Assembly: GCA_026545765.1 (NCBI GenBank)
Contig: CM048840.1
Coordinates: 4,547,265-4,611,264 of the forward strand
Length of the DNA stretch: 64,000 nucleotides
Source of the DNA: Plantago major
Taxonomy: Eukaryota > Streptophyta > Magnoliopsida > Lamiales > Plantaginaceae
Reading direction: 5' to 3'
Shown here: positions 1-13,089 of the stretch, piece by piece
Layout of the letters: each line of letters starts with the position of its first letter
Numbering within the stretch: the stretch's first letter is position 1
Notes under the pieces: generated by a model
What the model saw: the letters and a program-made list of their open reading frames with translations, nothing else
What the model was told of the DNA's origin: nothing
Databases searched by the model: none
Translations under genes and position numbers: made by a program

Positions 1-2371
1 TCAACAACTCGTAGACCATCTTCTGTGGCGATTACAGCTGTGCACCTGCAGATATTCAGTCGAATAAAAGATAATGTAACACTTGCAGACCGTCCAAAAG
101 TTTCAATCGTAAGGGTATGTTTACGCAGGTTTTTCATTAGAATCACTTTAAGCAGATTCTAAAAACAACTAAGAAGTTGATTCTAGCTTGTGCTTGGGCT
201 TGGACTTATTCTATGCCTCATTAAATGTCAGACATAAGCCAATCAAAATGGAGAAATAGCATGAGTCCACCAATTCAACTTGCCAATACTCTCTTGCTAG
301 TTACTACCAAAAGTCAGAAGTTCTTTTAAAGAGCTCTTGCCAACACTCTCTTGCTAGTTACTACCATGCTGAAAGGACTTGAAAAATAAGCATTTCAACT
401 TGCGAGAAACTGACCGTTGCCTGGAGATTATGCCATGCTCGACCACACCATCCAGTTGATCTAGACAATCAGCCACTTCAGCTGCAAAAACATAGAGTGA
501 CACCAAGGGAAGTATTAAGGAAAAAAATGAGAAAAATGTTTATATATGTTCGGGATGCAGATTGATACCAAGGCTGATAATTGGAGATGTAAAGATTACA
601 TCAAGAACGTTATGCCCTTCTTTAGTTACTAGTGGAAAGTCGCCTCCTGATGGACCTGCATACCCGGCAGAAGGTCTCCTCCAAACCTAGCGACAAAAAG
701 TAGAAATTATTGTAAAAGGAAATCATGTCATAAAACATTTCTCTAATAGTCCCAAAATCATAGTATGGATAGGTCATTATACTGTTCTGACCAAATGTAA
801 ATTTCAACCAAAATCTGCCTTACAACAAACAATGACCATGAAAGTAAAGTGAACAATCAAGCACCTCCGCATCACCCAGGAAGAGATCATCAATTTCTTC
901 AGCAGTTTCTAACCAGTTTATCTGTAATGTCCATAGTCATAAATGTTACCTTAGGTAAAGAATGAATGCAGGGAATTGGAAGAAACTAGTGTTTGGAAGC
1001 TTAACTGGGTTAATCAGAACCGGTATTGATCCCTCTGCTGTACCACGAAATTGCTTTCCGGTAACAATGAGGACAAGGTTCCTAGCCGCTCTTAATGTGG
1101 TCTGTAAAGCATATTAACCAGTGTATCTGAACAAGTATTAATTCCTGATGCGGAAAGAAATATATGCATAAGCCAATGAGAAAATTGATCGCATATGAAT
1201 TCTAAGCCGTGTATTCTCGGAATGATTAAAAAAACATGCAAGGCGAACTTATTAAACATATGCATGCAATGTGAGAAAGAGAAACAATCATTTTTTATTT
1301 CTTTTGTGAGTGTGTGTGTGTGTGTGTCCCCTAAATGAGCTTTCAGCATAAGAGAAAGATTATAATTTACTAACCATTTCTTGTATCAGTGACTCACCAC
1401 CCTGTATCGTCTGCCGTCCAATTATTGCAGCAAGTGTTCCCTCTTCCATAACATCAGCATCACTGAACGCTAAGTCGATGATCTACACATTGGAAAATGT
1501 CAAGTCAAAGATTTTGCTGCAATGTGAATGGATAGATATGAAGATATTGGTATGCTTAGAGATATGTTGCTGCTAAAACATACCGGCTGCTCACAGTACC
1601 TATTTTTCAGCAGCACATATGAATTTTTATCGAACACAGTATGAACATATAAGGCAATTCAATATGACATGAACTAGTAGAATCACATGCCACTTTTCCA
1701 TAAATAGACGTTTTAACGAATAAATATTGCATCTAACTTGGAATAAAACTAACCGGCTTACATTAGAATTGTCTGTGTATTGATCCAGAGGGACTCCTGC
1801 CTTGGCTGCTTCACTTGCAGCCCCAATAGATCTGCACGTAAAGTATGGAATTCTAAAGTATGAAATGTAAGGATAGCTAGGAAATATAATCTAAACAAGA
1901 TTCCTTAAGTTAGGGATTAGGGAATAATGAATGTATCATTATTTGCAGTAGAATTCATCTGAGCATTTCCCTTTATCCCAAGCACAATACACAAGTAAAC
2001 TCCAACTATTCAGCTCCAAAATGAAATCATTCAAGTACAAAGCAGTGGATCAGCGAATTGCAACTTACGAGGGAATGCCAATAACATCTTTGATTGATCC
2101 TGACCGAAGTTGGCGTCCCAAGTATTGGATAGCGAAAGTGGAAGCTCTACCAGACCCTAATCCTATGACCATTCCATTCTCCACATATGAATCAACCTTT
2201 TATTCAGAAACTCAACTTCAATAGTAATCCAAAACAAAAGGGCCTAACATCATCAATAATCTTAATTCATCAACATGAAAAGATTCACTAATCTTGTAAA
2301 CTACCTACATTTCAAATTCTAAAAAGTAATCATGCGCCGGTGAGCTAGACTACAACCTAAGAGATGATTTC

Positions 2372-2416
<45 letters not shown>

Positions 2417-2881
2417 AAAGGGAGTATTAAATTTCATCAAGCAAAATCCTTAAACTTGAGCTCTTAATAATTGGAGGAAAGATAAAAGAACCCTTGATCA
2501 TCCAACTACACGCTTCTGAGTATTTTCATCATTGATTGTAAGCTTGAAATAATTTCATCCAGTGTGAATTCAAGTATAAAAAGACAATCTTGGCTAACAT
2601 CATCAGTCCTTTCATCAATGAGTAAAACTGTAATACTGATTCTTAAATATGAGCAATTCAATTATTGATTATGAAATAAATATTACTACTTGATAGTATC
2701 AGAAAGAAAGAAAGAAAGAAATTGTAAAGGAGGAGATATTTACAGTGTGCTTGGCAGCTTGCAATAGAATATCGGAATCGTGGAAAAGACTCGAGCGAAT
2801 TACAGATCGAGTTGCAATATTTCTCTTGTTGGTTGAGAAACTTGGGAATGGAACAAACGAAGATGAAGATGAAAACGCCAT
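1..2881 (-). CDS. RPI4: Probable ribose-5-phosphate isomerase 4, chloroplastic (partial at the 3' end)
   Basis: Nine exons fit in one frame: 2744-2881, 2069-2196, 1762-1831, 1375-1482, 1006-1101, 865-921, 569-686, about 415-481, and 1-45, which runs off the window. About 275 residues are visible. The protein begins with a Ser/Thr-rich leader ([13 protein letters not shown]) typical of a chloroplast transit peptide. It continues with [18 protein letters not shown], the phosphate-binding loop [30 protein letters not shown] and [18 protein letters not shown]. This order matches the plant RpiA-like branch called RPI4. Canonical RpiA interconverts ribose-5-phosphate and ribulose-5-phosphate. Here the DGADE and LIKGGGG catalytic motifs are altered ([15 protein letters not shown]), so activity is uncertain. 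Each junction restores the frame. The end of exon 8 has two possible donors 6 nt apart (GC at 419-420, GT at 413-414). The family assignment is strong; catalytic function is inference. Confidence 0.88.
281..366. repeat. Short direct duplication in the last intron of the RPI4 gene
   Basis: A segment of about 30 bp (CTTGCCAA[T/C]ACTCTC followed by TTGCTAGTTACTACCA) occurs twice, near 281-311 and 337-366. The copies differ by one base. It lies inside the last intron and does not touch the splice sites. Confidence 0.7.
2381..2414. repeat. Poly(A) tract in intron 1 of the RPI4 gene
   Basis: An uninterrupted A run of about 35 bases on the + strand, so poly(T) in the gene's sense. It lies within intron 1. 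No LINE or SINE sequence is recognisable beside it. A short AGAA microsatellite (2701-2722) and a GT microsatellite (about 1311-1327) lie in other introns of the same gene. Confidence 0.85.
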
Positions 2882-5800
2882 TTTTTAGCTAAGTTTGCTC
2901 TGTTCTTTCTGCACTGATTTTGCTCAGTGTCTATTGGAATCAAGTTACAAATGGTCAAGTGGATAAGGCAGGCGAATCTCTATGTTCATTACTACATTGC
3001 ATTTTTAACTCTTGTTCGGCCAATCACTTTGAGCCTCACATTACACTATGTGGCTGGTTTGGTTTAAATTGAATTTGATGATGTAAAGCTCGGGAAAGTA
3101 GTAACAAGGAGGAACCAATTTACTTGATACTTTTGTTTAAAAACATTCCTTCCACTTCACTGTATTTTTTCACCTTATAAATACATTCAAGTTATACTTC
3201 TCCACTTTATAAATATAACTAGACTTCGTTTATAATTTATTTATTCACTGGTTGGCCTTTCTTTCAATTGGTTTAGTATTACGGGCCTTTTTTTGAAATT
3301 GAGGTGCAAGATTTTCCAGACCACTTTTCTTGTAAAACTTCGGTCGCCTTGGTACTTGGAATTGGATGGTTGAGGCTCGCGTTCGAAGGTGAAACCTGTG
3401 GATGGGATGGAGATTTTAGGTTAACCAAACGAGCCTTAATTAGGCGATAAGTAAACTTAAAGTAGATAAGCTTATTTACAATAAGGTGATCAAGTTTAAC
3501 ATAATGCATACTATCATCTCATGTTTATAGTCTTGGTTATCTTGCTGGACTTGATATACTTGTCAGATTTCTTTAGTTATAGTGCTCTAGACTTGTGTAT
3601 GCGACGGGTTGGACTTGGGGAACATGTAGTTGTGAGATCGATCCCTTAGCCCAAGCATACTTGTCGTTGGAGTATCCATAGTCCGATTTGTGAATCGCAC
3701 ATGGTTACTTGTGCGCAATGTTGTATTTTTACATGTTGATACGTCTCGAAGGTGTCCTCCGTCTTACTCTGCAAGAACCTAACCAAATATCCAAGTACTC
3801 AAGTTGGACTGGCAGTGAGTTGGCCCAATGGGCCAGGAAAAGTGGTAAAAGCAAAGAAAACACATCAAGTGGTAAAATATCCTACTAATATCTTACTATG
3901 ATGATCCTGAGATGTTTTAAATAATAATGAGCATCTTAAGTAAGCTTTAATAAAGAAAATCATTACTACAACGGGTTCTTTAAGAATCTGGCAGGCAACA
4001 TTGCAAGATTTGGACATAAACAACGTCTCTTTTTAGCAGTGAAAAAGGAGTGAGGGTTTTTCTTTCTTTCTCTCTCTTTTTGTCCGAACTAATAATTAGC
4101 ATATGCATTTCTTCTCTGTGCATGCGATGTGTTATCAATTATCATCATGGTTATTTAAATCATGTTTCATGAAAGAGTATTCATTGTGATTGTGGTACAA
4201 ATATTTATACTCCAGTATGATAATAATGTTTGGGAAATTTGTGAATTCTTGATCGTCCCATTATTAATGCATGATTTGTTCATATGAAGTTGCAGTGGAA
4301 TGGTATGATTATTATACAATTCTGATTAATGTTAGTATAGACCAACGTTAAAGTGGCAAGACACTTAATGTTATAAAGAAAAGTTTTGAATTAATCAGTT
4401 TTGGAAAAGTTTTTGATAATGCTCGATCAAATTAGTTGATTTGTTACAAATACACCAATTATAGGAGACAAAACCGGATGTTAAATATTTCTCTTTGAGT
4501 GGCATAAACAAGGACTGGAATTATAGGCTGGCCTTTTGGTCATAAATCACTAAACAGCATCAAATATTCCTGGTTGAGTGGCACTAAACAAGGACTCGAA
4601 TTATATAGGCTGCCTTTTTGGTCATAAATCACTGAACAACATCAAATATTCCTCATTGATGCCATACTTTGTTAAATGTTAATGCGGCGAATCATCAGAT
4701 GTTTCCAAATCTTAATTCACTTTTACACGTAATATACTTATATTAACCCACACCATTAATTATCTACTCTTTTTTTTATATACAATATTAAAATTATTGT
4801 ACTAATTAGTATTGGACAAATTTTATCATCAATAAATTTCTAATCACCAATCATTCTCTATACATATAGACTAATCACCCATTTCGGAGATCGAACCCGT
4901 GACCTCTTGGGTACGGGGTGTCTCGGCTTGCCACTAGGCTATAAACGCTTTAACATTAATTATCTACTCTATGTATGCTTTACTGTATATAAACTATTTA
5001 GGTTAAAGTGCTAACATCTCTCATGTACATGGATGAATGATTTTTACAACCGTATGTGTATGTCGTACGTAGTGGACTACACATAGTAAAATAAAGTAGT
5101 ACTACTAAGTATTTTGTGATTAAATTTGTTTTCCAATTCTAAACATTCATTGTCTTGCCATTATGATCTTGCATGTTTAGAATCAGACTCTCACAGGTTT
5201 TGTTTTTCAATCACATAAAGTTCCCATAACACATGTATATAAGTATCTTATAGTCATACGACTCTTAAACGATGTAAGATACGAGGTATGAATAATTTAT
5301 TATACTCCTATGTGTTTTACTGTATAATGATTGAATACCAAACTTTACTGGTCTGTTCTTCTTTCGAACACCATGTTACTCCAACGAGTCTTTATAATAT
5401 CCCATTGAACCCCCCACGTAGCCTGACTTTCAGCCCCACTCTCTTCCCTCGGGCTACTCCACCACCACCTACTCCGGTAAAGAGAGTGATCAATGGCACA
5501 CAAGATTCCACATATTGTATATGAACTATTTTAGGCCGTAGTAGTGTTTCTAGACGAAGAGATAGACAAGTGTGACACTGCTACAGCCTAAAAACCAGTG
5601 ACAAGTAACTAGTGTCTATAATGAGGCATCTTGTCATAAAATCTCAGACCCGATTCTCTAAATTTCAACGTCGAAACATTTACTTTTTCTAAAATAGAAT
5701 ACAGGCTAAAAGAAAATGAAGGAAAAAAAAACATAAAATGTCTATCCGGCAAAGTCAAGTGACAAATGCACATTAATTAATATTATCTGAATTGTGGTCA

Positions 5801-6840
5801 CGGGTGAATGGAATCACAAGTCACAAAGGGATGCACTATACAAAAAATGTTGATCACCAACAACAATAAAAACGAAACACTTAATTCGAACGTTGGACGA
5901 GTAATGGTCCATTATCGTCCCTACCAAAACACATCTCTCATTATCACTCCCCAAAGTCCAAATCCATCATTTACTGCTTCAACATAGCCCAACCTCAATG
6001 GACTTCTTTCTCTCACCATTTCCAGTTTTTCATTATTTATTATTTATTGAAACTCAAAATAATCCTAATTGGATTCCCTTTATTACAACTATCGACATCA
6101 ACATGTATGTACAACTATTATGTCATTGGCACTTACTAACGTTCTAAATTTCGGTGCTAAAGGTTTATTTTCAAGTGCTAAATTAGTTGGATCTAAATCA
6201 AATCAGAAATGCATTACAAGACAACATATGGCAAAAAATTAACATAACTAAGTTATATGTATCTCTATAACTTTAGATGTTTTTAAAACCATGCAATACT
6301 ATAATTCTAAATGGTTGCTCCGAATGGCTAAAAAGTTAGCTGATACTGACTTAGCCAAAAGACAAGTTACACTAGTCTTGTTTATGGTCAATCTCTTCGA
6401 TAATACAGTCAAAAGTCAAAATAGCATCCTACGTCATAAAGGAGAATGTACCTATGTGTATGATGTAGTATGTTGATTGTACAATTAAAAAAAAAAAAAA
6501 AAGCTACTAGCCTGCTACTTCATATTGATGAACATAACACATTTTTCCAATATATAATAACACTATAGTTACAACATAAAATTATGAATCCCATTTTTGT
6601 TGGTTCACTTTCCAAAACATATTTATGGTAGCCAAAGTTGGTTAAGAGTCATGTGAGTCCAATGAAACAAACCGACAGAGAAAATCTCAACAATCAAGAA
6701 ATGAATAAAACCAAATAAAAACGTTCAATTTCTCACCTCCCCTCTGTACATACCTTCTCTTGACTCTTGTCATGTTACTCCAATAAACAAAACGTTATAC
6801 TGCACACAAATCAATAAAGTTTCCGATTCACTTTCTACTT
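2882..6840. other. Intergenic region between two divergent genes
   Basis: AT-rich DNA between the 5' end of the RPI4 gene (-) and the subtilase gene (+). It should contain both promoters. No convincing exon is visible. ORFs of 60-80 codons at 3279-3509, 5288-5524 and 6291-6476 have no recognisable domain or splice partner. A two-copy tandem duplication sits at 4497-4655. Around 4880-4950 is a stretch of the kind often seen in degenerate plant transposons, with wording like 'GATCGAACCCGTGACCTC'. Confidence 0.6.
4497..4655. repeat. Two-copy tandem duplication, unit about 77 bp
   Basis: The units run from about 4497 and from about 4574. Each holds, in order, GTGGCA, AACAAGGACT, GAATTATA, GGCTG, CTTTTTGGTCATAAATCACT and CATCAAATATTCCT. 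The second copy has small indels. No coding potential is apparent. Confidence 0.75.
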
Positions 6841-6847
6841 GTTTACA

Positions 6848-6856
6848 TATATATAA
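6848..6856 (+). promoter_or_regulatory. Candidate TATA box of the subtilase gene
   Basis: TATATATAA lies about 430 bp before the chosen ATG. This would imply a 5' leader of roughly 400 nt, which is long but possible in plants. No other strong TATA element is closer to the ATG. This is an inference from sequence only. Confidence 0.4.
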
Positions 6857-7277
6857 CCAAGTGAGTATAATAAATATGACCACCAAAAAAAGAATCAGAC
6901 TATTAGAAAGAACCTGAGTGAAAATGATAAAAAAAAAAGCAAGAAGCTTTATTTATTGTAAAGAGACAAAGGTCTTGAGGTATTGGGGTTTATGGTGAAC
7001 ACCCTTTACAGCTAAGTGCAGACTCAAAAGGGTTTCTTGCTCTACTGCATTTGCTTCCTTCTCCAGACCTGCTGCATATAGGTGGTTGTTGTTGTTGTAC
7101 TCCGTGTAGAAAAGATTGTGCTTTCTCATTGGAGGAAGAGTTTCTTGCTTTCTTCTGCTGGAAGCTAGAAAAGAAGCCAGCTTTTTGGTGGGAAGGGTCA
7201 ACCTGGATATGGGTTTTGAGTCTTGAGGAAAAAGGCTTCTCTTTTATAGGTTCTTATTATTGGTAATTGCAAAGGAA

Positions 7278-10200
7278 ATGGAGTGCAAATGGAGACTTTT
7301 GGGAATAATGGTGTGCATGGGAGTGTTTATTGGGTGTTGTTATGCTCAGGATAGTTCTGATACAGATTCTGCTGTGTATATTGTGACTCTGAAGCAAGCA
7401 CCTACTTCTCATGTCTATGGTAGTGAGCTTAGAGTAAAGCAAGGTCACCATGTTAAAGGAAATGGGACTGATAGAATGAGTAGATTGAATTATAAACCAA
7501 GGTAAAAAAATCATATCCTTTGATCTGTTTCTTTGCATAGAATTTGATATTTGCTTGTTCTGTTTGTTCAGTAGTGAGAGCTATGTGTTGTTTATCTAGT
7601 TATACATTCATGCTGCTGCAAAATTGGGACAATGTGTGTTTGTTCATGTCTGCTTTTGCTCATCTCAGTGTAAATGTTGGCTAGTTATGATTATGAGTGA
7701 TTCTAGTTTTGACAATTTTGCATTTCTTTGAAACATAGTATGTTATTGTTTTAGTTTATGTTCATCTGAGTGTTAATATTGGTTATTCAAGGTGATTGTA
7801 GTTTGTTATTTGAAGCGAACATGTGTCCATTTATGTCCTTTTTGCTCATCTTGGTGTTGTTTTCAGTCAATTATGAATTGTGAACGATTATAGTTTGACA
7901 AATTTGCATTTTGTTAGAATCGGCAACATATCTAGGACGGATAGGTGTTATGGGTCGTATGTAGCACGTATACATGATTCCCTATTGAAAAGGGTATTAA
8001 AGGGAGAGAAGTACCTGAAAGTGTACAGCTACCACTATTTGATCAATGGGTTCGCAGTTCTTGTTACTCCACTACAGGTTAGTCCTTGATTACATTGTTC
8101 GTACATATCACCTCTACCGTTATCTCTACACATGTGTTGATCTTAATTGTTTTGCATTTATATTGCACGTAAAATTGGATCATGTATTGGTTATCTTGCT
8201 TGCTCTGGCCTTCACTTCTGAGATATAAATCTTTGGACTAATGAACTGTAGATATGTTCCGGAAACTCCACACTGAAATTACTTGGAGAAGTTAAAGTGA
8301 TCCAAATAGTTTCTAAACTGCAACTTGTTTTTGTTTTGAATAAATGCAAGTTGGAAACATTTCAAAATATTTAATGGATACTTTAGAAACTCTAATTCAA
8401 AATTTTGACAACATTTTTTCATTATTATGATGACTTTGAAGGCTGGAAAACTTTCAAGGAGAAGTGAGGTGTCAAATGTGGTATTGGACTTCACAGTAAG
8501 AAGCGAAACTACTCACACGCCGCAGTTTCTGGGTTTACCTCAAGGAGCATGGGCAGAAGAAGGCGGATTTGAAACTGCAGGAGAAGGGATTGTGATTGGA
8601 TTGATTGACACGGGAATAGATCCAGCACATCCAAGCTTCTCTGATAAAACTCCTGAAAAACCTTATCCAGTTCCGCAGCATTTTTCTGGAATTTGTGAAG
8701 TCACACCGGACTTTCCATCTGGTTCTTGCAACAGAAAGCTTGTTGGTGCCCGTCACTTTGCAGCTTCTGCCATCACTAGAGGGATTTTTAATGCCTCACA
8801 GGATTATGCTTCACCTCTTGATGGTTCTGGTCATGGAACGTAAGTAGTCTCCTATAAATAGCTTAGCAAATCAGCTAAAATGCACTGCATTAGCTTGTCA
8901 TGATATACCGTCACAAATTTATAGTAATTTACTAACTTAAGTTTATTTTTAGAACTAACATAGATGCAAATGTGTGCAGGCACACGGCTGCTATTGCAGC
9001 AGGAAACCATGGAGTTGCAGTCGTAGTAGCTGGACATATCTTTGGAAATGCCAGTGGAATGGCTCCACGGTCGCAGTAAGAACTTCTCGATCTCTAGTGT
9101 TGTGTTTTGTACCTACTACTCAATCTGATTCTGCCACAGCTCATAATTTTCTATATCTCACACTACACAGTTCTTTTCTTTTTCTTTTTTCTTCTGTGTT
9201 TACATGCACTAATTCATGTATGTATTGCCGTATTGACTAAGTTTTAATATCTTATAGCATAGCTGTTTATAAGGCAATATACAAGAGCTTCGGAGGCTTT
9301 GCTGCAGATGTTGTTGCTGCCATAGACCAGGTACACTGGGACAAATCTGGATTAATTTGATTATAATGTATTTTCTCATGACTTGGACACATCTGGATTA
9401 ATTTGATTATCATGTATTTTTCTCATGCATGACTGGTGTGGTGTTCTTAAATGATGACGGTCAGTATAGAAACTAATTGATGCACATTACTACGCATCAC
9501 ATTATAAATCTAGTTTCCCATTTGACGGAGAATATTGGGAAAAGTGAGAACACAATAACAGTAGAGTCTGTATCAGTTTAATGTTGTAAATAATAAGTTG
9601 AAAATTAATTTTGACCAGTTTTCTCCATTGACCTACTGGAAATGTAATTGTGGAGAAGCGAGGCTGGAACTGTCACTAAAATCCCCTGTTTTGCTGTAAT
9701 TAAGTAAACTCGTTACTCTGATAAAGGAAACAATGATAAAATGAGGAATACCTTGTCCATGTTCCCTTTTGGCTCTGTATTCCTCACTCTAATTTTTAAC
9801 TTTCCATATCTGTGGTAATTTGACGTTCAACTAAAAATTGTTTTTAGGTCTTCAGTTGCCATTCATTATTTCTTGATTTTTCTCATGTTGATTGTTACTT
9901 TTTGGTGTATCTAGGCTGCGCAAGATGGTGTTGATGTAATAAGTTTGTCGATAACTCCAAACAGGCGACCTCCTGGAATTGCCGTTTTCTTTAATCCAAT
10001 AGATATGGCTTTGTTATCAGCTGTCAAGGCAGGTATCTTTGTGGTACAGGCAGCTGGTAACACAGGACCTTCACCTAAGAGCATTTCTTCATTTAGCCCG
10101 TGGATCTTCACTGTTGGTGCTGCAGCTCATGATAGGATCTATAGTAACTCTATAGTCCTAGGCAATAACGTCACAATTCCTGGAGTTGGACTTGCTCGTA

Positions 10201-12378
10201 AGTCGTAATAAGAATTATAATTGTTTTTTGTACTGTGTTTCTAGGCACTAGCTAATTAGCTAATATATTAACTGCATCAATTTCGTCCTTTTAATTTTGC
10301 GCAATAGTTGAATTCCTTGACTCGTAAAGTACAAGCTCAGTTTTTTTTAATTAATTTCTCTACAGCTGGAACTGATAAGGATGCAATGTACACACTGGTT
10401 TCTGCAATCCATGCTTTAAATGACACGTCTTCAGCTAAAGATATGTATGTTAGCGAATGCCAAGATGCAGGCAATTTCAATCGGGATATTGTTCAAGGGA
10501 ATCTATTAATATGTAGCTACTCAATTCGATTTGTACTTGGCCTATCAACCATAAAGCAGGCTTTGGATACCGCTACAAACCTCAGTGCAGCTGGTGTTGT
10601 GTTCTACATGGATCCTTATGTTATTGGTTTTCAGCTAAACCCTATCCCTATGAGAATTCCTGGCATTGTAATTCCATCCACAGATGATTCTAAAGTGAGT
10701 AATTCTTTACCGATTTCTACATGAGGTGCACTACATGTGGTTATGTCAATAGTTTTGGATTATCATATTCATCCTTTTGTTTTGTAGCTGTTTCTTCGGT
10801 ACTATAATTCCACTCTAGAAAGAGATCAAGCTACAAATAAAGTTGTCAAGTTTGGGGGAATTGCATGCATATCGGGTGGAATAAGAGCAAACTTTAGCAG
10901 CTCAGCACCTAAGATTATGTATTATTCTGCTAGAGGACCAGATCCAGAAGATAATTCCCTTGCCGTCGCTGATATATTGAAACCGAACCTTGTTGCACCT
11001 GGAAATTCCATTTGGTCTGCTTGGAGCACCCTCGGTACTGAATCAGTTGAATTTGAAGGTAATTTGTCCATTAATATTTTAGTTAATCTTTGGATGCTTG
11101 GTTTGTATTGTAAAATTATCAAGTTATAATTGAATAAATTCCCCAAATTATTTTTTGACTTCTTGAAGTACGAGTGCACACACTTCGTTGGAAACCTTAT
11201 CCATTTTGTAGCATGCCAATAAAGTATAAACCGATTGACATTATTATGTTATTATATGTTCGTCCCTTGCATTTCTTTTGCTGTTTTGCATTTGACACGC
11301 TAAATCTGTTACGTATGCATAATTGTTGATTATACTATTATGCACAAACACGCCCCCCATATGTTTAGAAATCATGAAATTACTCCATGACTGTAAGCCC
11401 TTCGACATTATCCCATCGGGTACATCTCTTTTGGCAGCCATTTTTTACCCAAAGCTGAGTTGCTTCTTTCACGTAACAAGTGCCTGTGTATAAAACAGTG
11501 CTTGAGGATGTGTTTGTGTGCGTTGTAATAGATCACGAATTTGATAAGCAAAGCAATTTCATAGGTGAGAGCTTTGCAATGATGTCTGGAACAAGTATGG
11601 CAGCTCCTCATGTTGCTGGACTTGCAGCCTTAATCAAACAGAGGTACCCGTTTTTCACTCCTTCGGCTATTGGATCAGCTCTCTCGACAACAGCTTCTCT
11701 CAACGACAGAAATGGAGGGCCTATAATGGCACAGCGCGCATATGCTAATCCCGATCTGAACCAATCTCCAGCGACTCCCTTCGATATGGGGAGTGGGTTT
11801 GTAAACTCCACCTCTTCATTGGATCCTGGCCTTATTTTCGATTCAAGTACTTTCACTATCCCTTTTTCCTAAATCTGTTTACTGTTACAATTTACAATTA
11901 GCTTGAGAAATATTGCAAACACTTGTATAAAAACTAAAAAAAACTCGCGTGTGTAGGTTACGATGATTACATGTCCTTCCTGTGTGGCATAAACGGGTCG
12001 GCTCCTGTGGTCTTCAATTACACAAGCGAAAACTGCAATGTTTCAACCTTGGCAGCCACTGACCTTAACATGCCTTCCATCACTCTATCTAAGCTGAACC
12101 AATCCACCACTGTCAACAGAACGGTGACCAATGTTGGAGGCAATGAGACGTATAGTATTGGTTGGAGTGCACCATATGGGGCTTCGTTGAAGGTTACACC
12201 GACGCGCTTCTTCATCGCAAGTGGAGAAAAACAGGTGTTGAGTGTATCTATCACTGCTACTGTGAACAGTTCTGTTGCAAGCTTTGGAAGAATTGGACTG
12301 TTTGGTAATCAGGGTCACTTGGTTAACATTCCAGTGTCTGTTGTTGTGAAAGTCATGTACAACACAACTGGTGGTTAA
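7278..12378 (+). CDS. Subtilisin-like serine protease, SBT2 group (SBT2.2/2.3-like)
   Basis: Ten exons in frame: 7278-7501, 7918-8077, 8442-8839, 8980-9075, 9258-9330, 9915-10197, 10366-10694, 10788-11058, 11565-11846, 11957-12378. They encode 845 residues, a normal length for the group. The ATG at 7278 gives a hydrophobic signal peptide (MECKWRLLGIMVCMGVFIGC). Next come an I9-type prodomain (VYIVTLKQAP, NGFAVLVTP) and a peptidase S8 domain with the full triad: Asp184 in LIDTGID, His259 in GSGHGTHTA, Ser622 in GTSMAAPH, with oxyanion Asn366 in AAGNTGP. A protease-associated domain is inserted at about residues 400-510, and a fibronectin-III-like tail follows from about 740. The likely product is a secreted, self-processed apoplastic endoprotease; the substrate is unknown. 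It converges on gamma-SNAP. The SBT2 assignment rests on long matches such as FGNASGMAPR and SITPNRRPPGI. Confidence 0.95.
9340..9430. repeat. Tandem duplication in intron 5 of the subtilase gene
   Basis: The segment ATCTGGATTAATTTGATTAT, followed by a variable base and ATGTATTTT, is present twice, starting near 9343 and 9390, just after the donor site. The copies differ by a few bases. No effect on splicing is evident. Confidence 0.75.
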
Positions 12379-13089
12379 TTAACATATGTGTACGTTTTGT
12401 GAGTGATGTAATTTTCATTAATTAGCAGGGCTGATTTTTTATAGGTTACGTTGTAAATGCTTTCGATGTGTAAATAAGAAATTGGCTGATGAAATCGTGA
12501 GTTGGTGGAGCCCTTTGATGAGTTTTTTAATTTTTGATTATCATTTTAAGCCTTTAAGTTTCTTTAGCGTAATCTTTGATTTTGCTATCCTTTTGAGGAA
12601 ATATATAAACGAGTTTTATTATATCTACTTATTTGTTAATGGAACTGAGTCACATTATTTATTGAAATTTAAAGAGGAACTTTTGTGTCTCGGAGTCACA
12701 GGATCAAACTCCACCTGGTAGTCGTAGATATCACATGTTTAATACTACTGCATTACGATTATATTTATTTATAAGCTCACCCACATAATTTGTCAAAATA
12801 ACTTTTTTCAATATGTTTTATCATTAACTGTGGTCAAATGCGTATGGAAAAATCAAGATACCAAATACTGTAGAAATTAGTACTAGTCAATACATAAAAA
12901 ATTTGCGTCAAAATCATGTAGCAGAAACAACAAATTCGGAACCAACTTTACTCTTTTAACATAGAAACATTTATCTCAGAATTCACAATTTTGCAGTTCC
13001 TAAATCTAATAGACAATAATACAACTCAACCTTGCAAAAGTAATACATCATTTTTACATGAGTTTTCAACAGGCCCCCGCTGGTTGAGT
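12379..13089. other. Convergent intergenic region (3' UTRs)
   Basis: About 700 bp between the stop codons of the subtilase (+) and gamma-SNAP (-). It is AT-rich and should hold both 3' UTRs and polyadenylation signals. No gene is seen; an ORF at 12482-12721 has no recognisable domain. Confidence 0.6.

Noticed and set aside
2021-2224. 67-codon ORF on the + strand
   Set aside because: It is the opposite strand of RPI4 exon 2 (2069-2196), which reads [19 protein letters not shown] on the minus strand in frame with exons 1 and 3.
5288-5524. 78-codon ORF
   Set aside because: No recognisable domain, no splice partner, composition not clearly protein-like.
7051-7266. 71-codon ORF upstream of the subtilase
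   Set aside because: Lies in the presumed 5' leader; the subtilase ATG at 7278 with its signal peptide explains the locus, and an overlapping minus-strand ORF here is equally unsupported.
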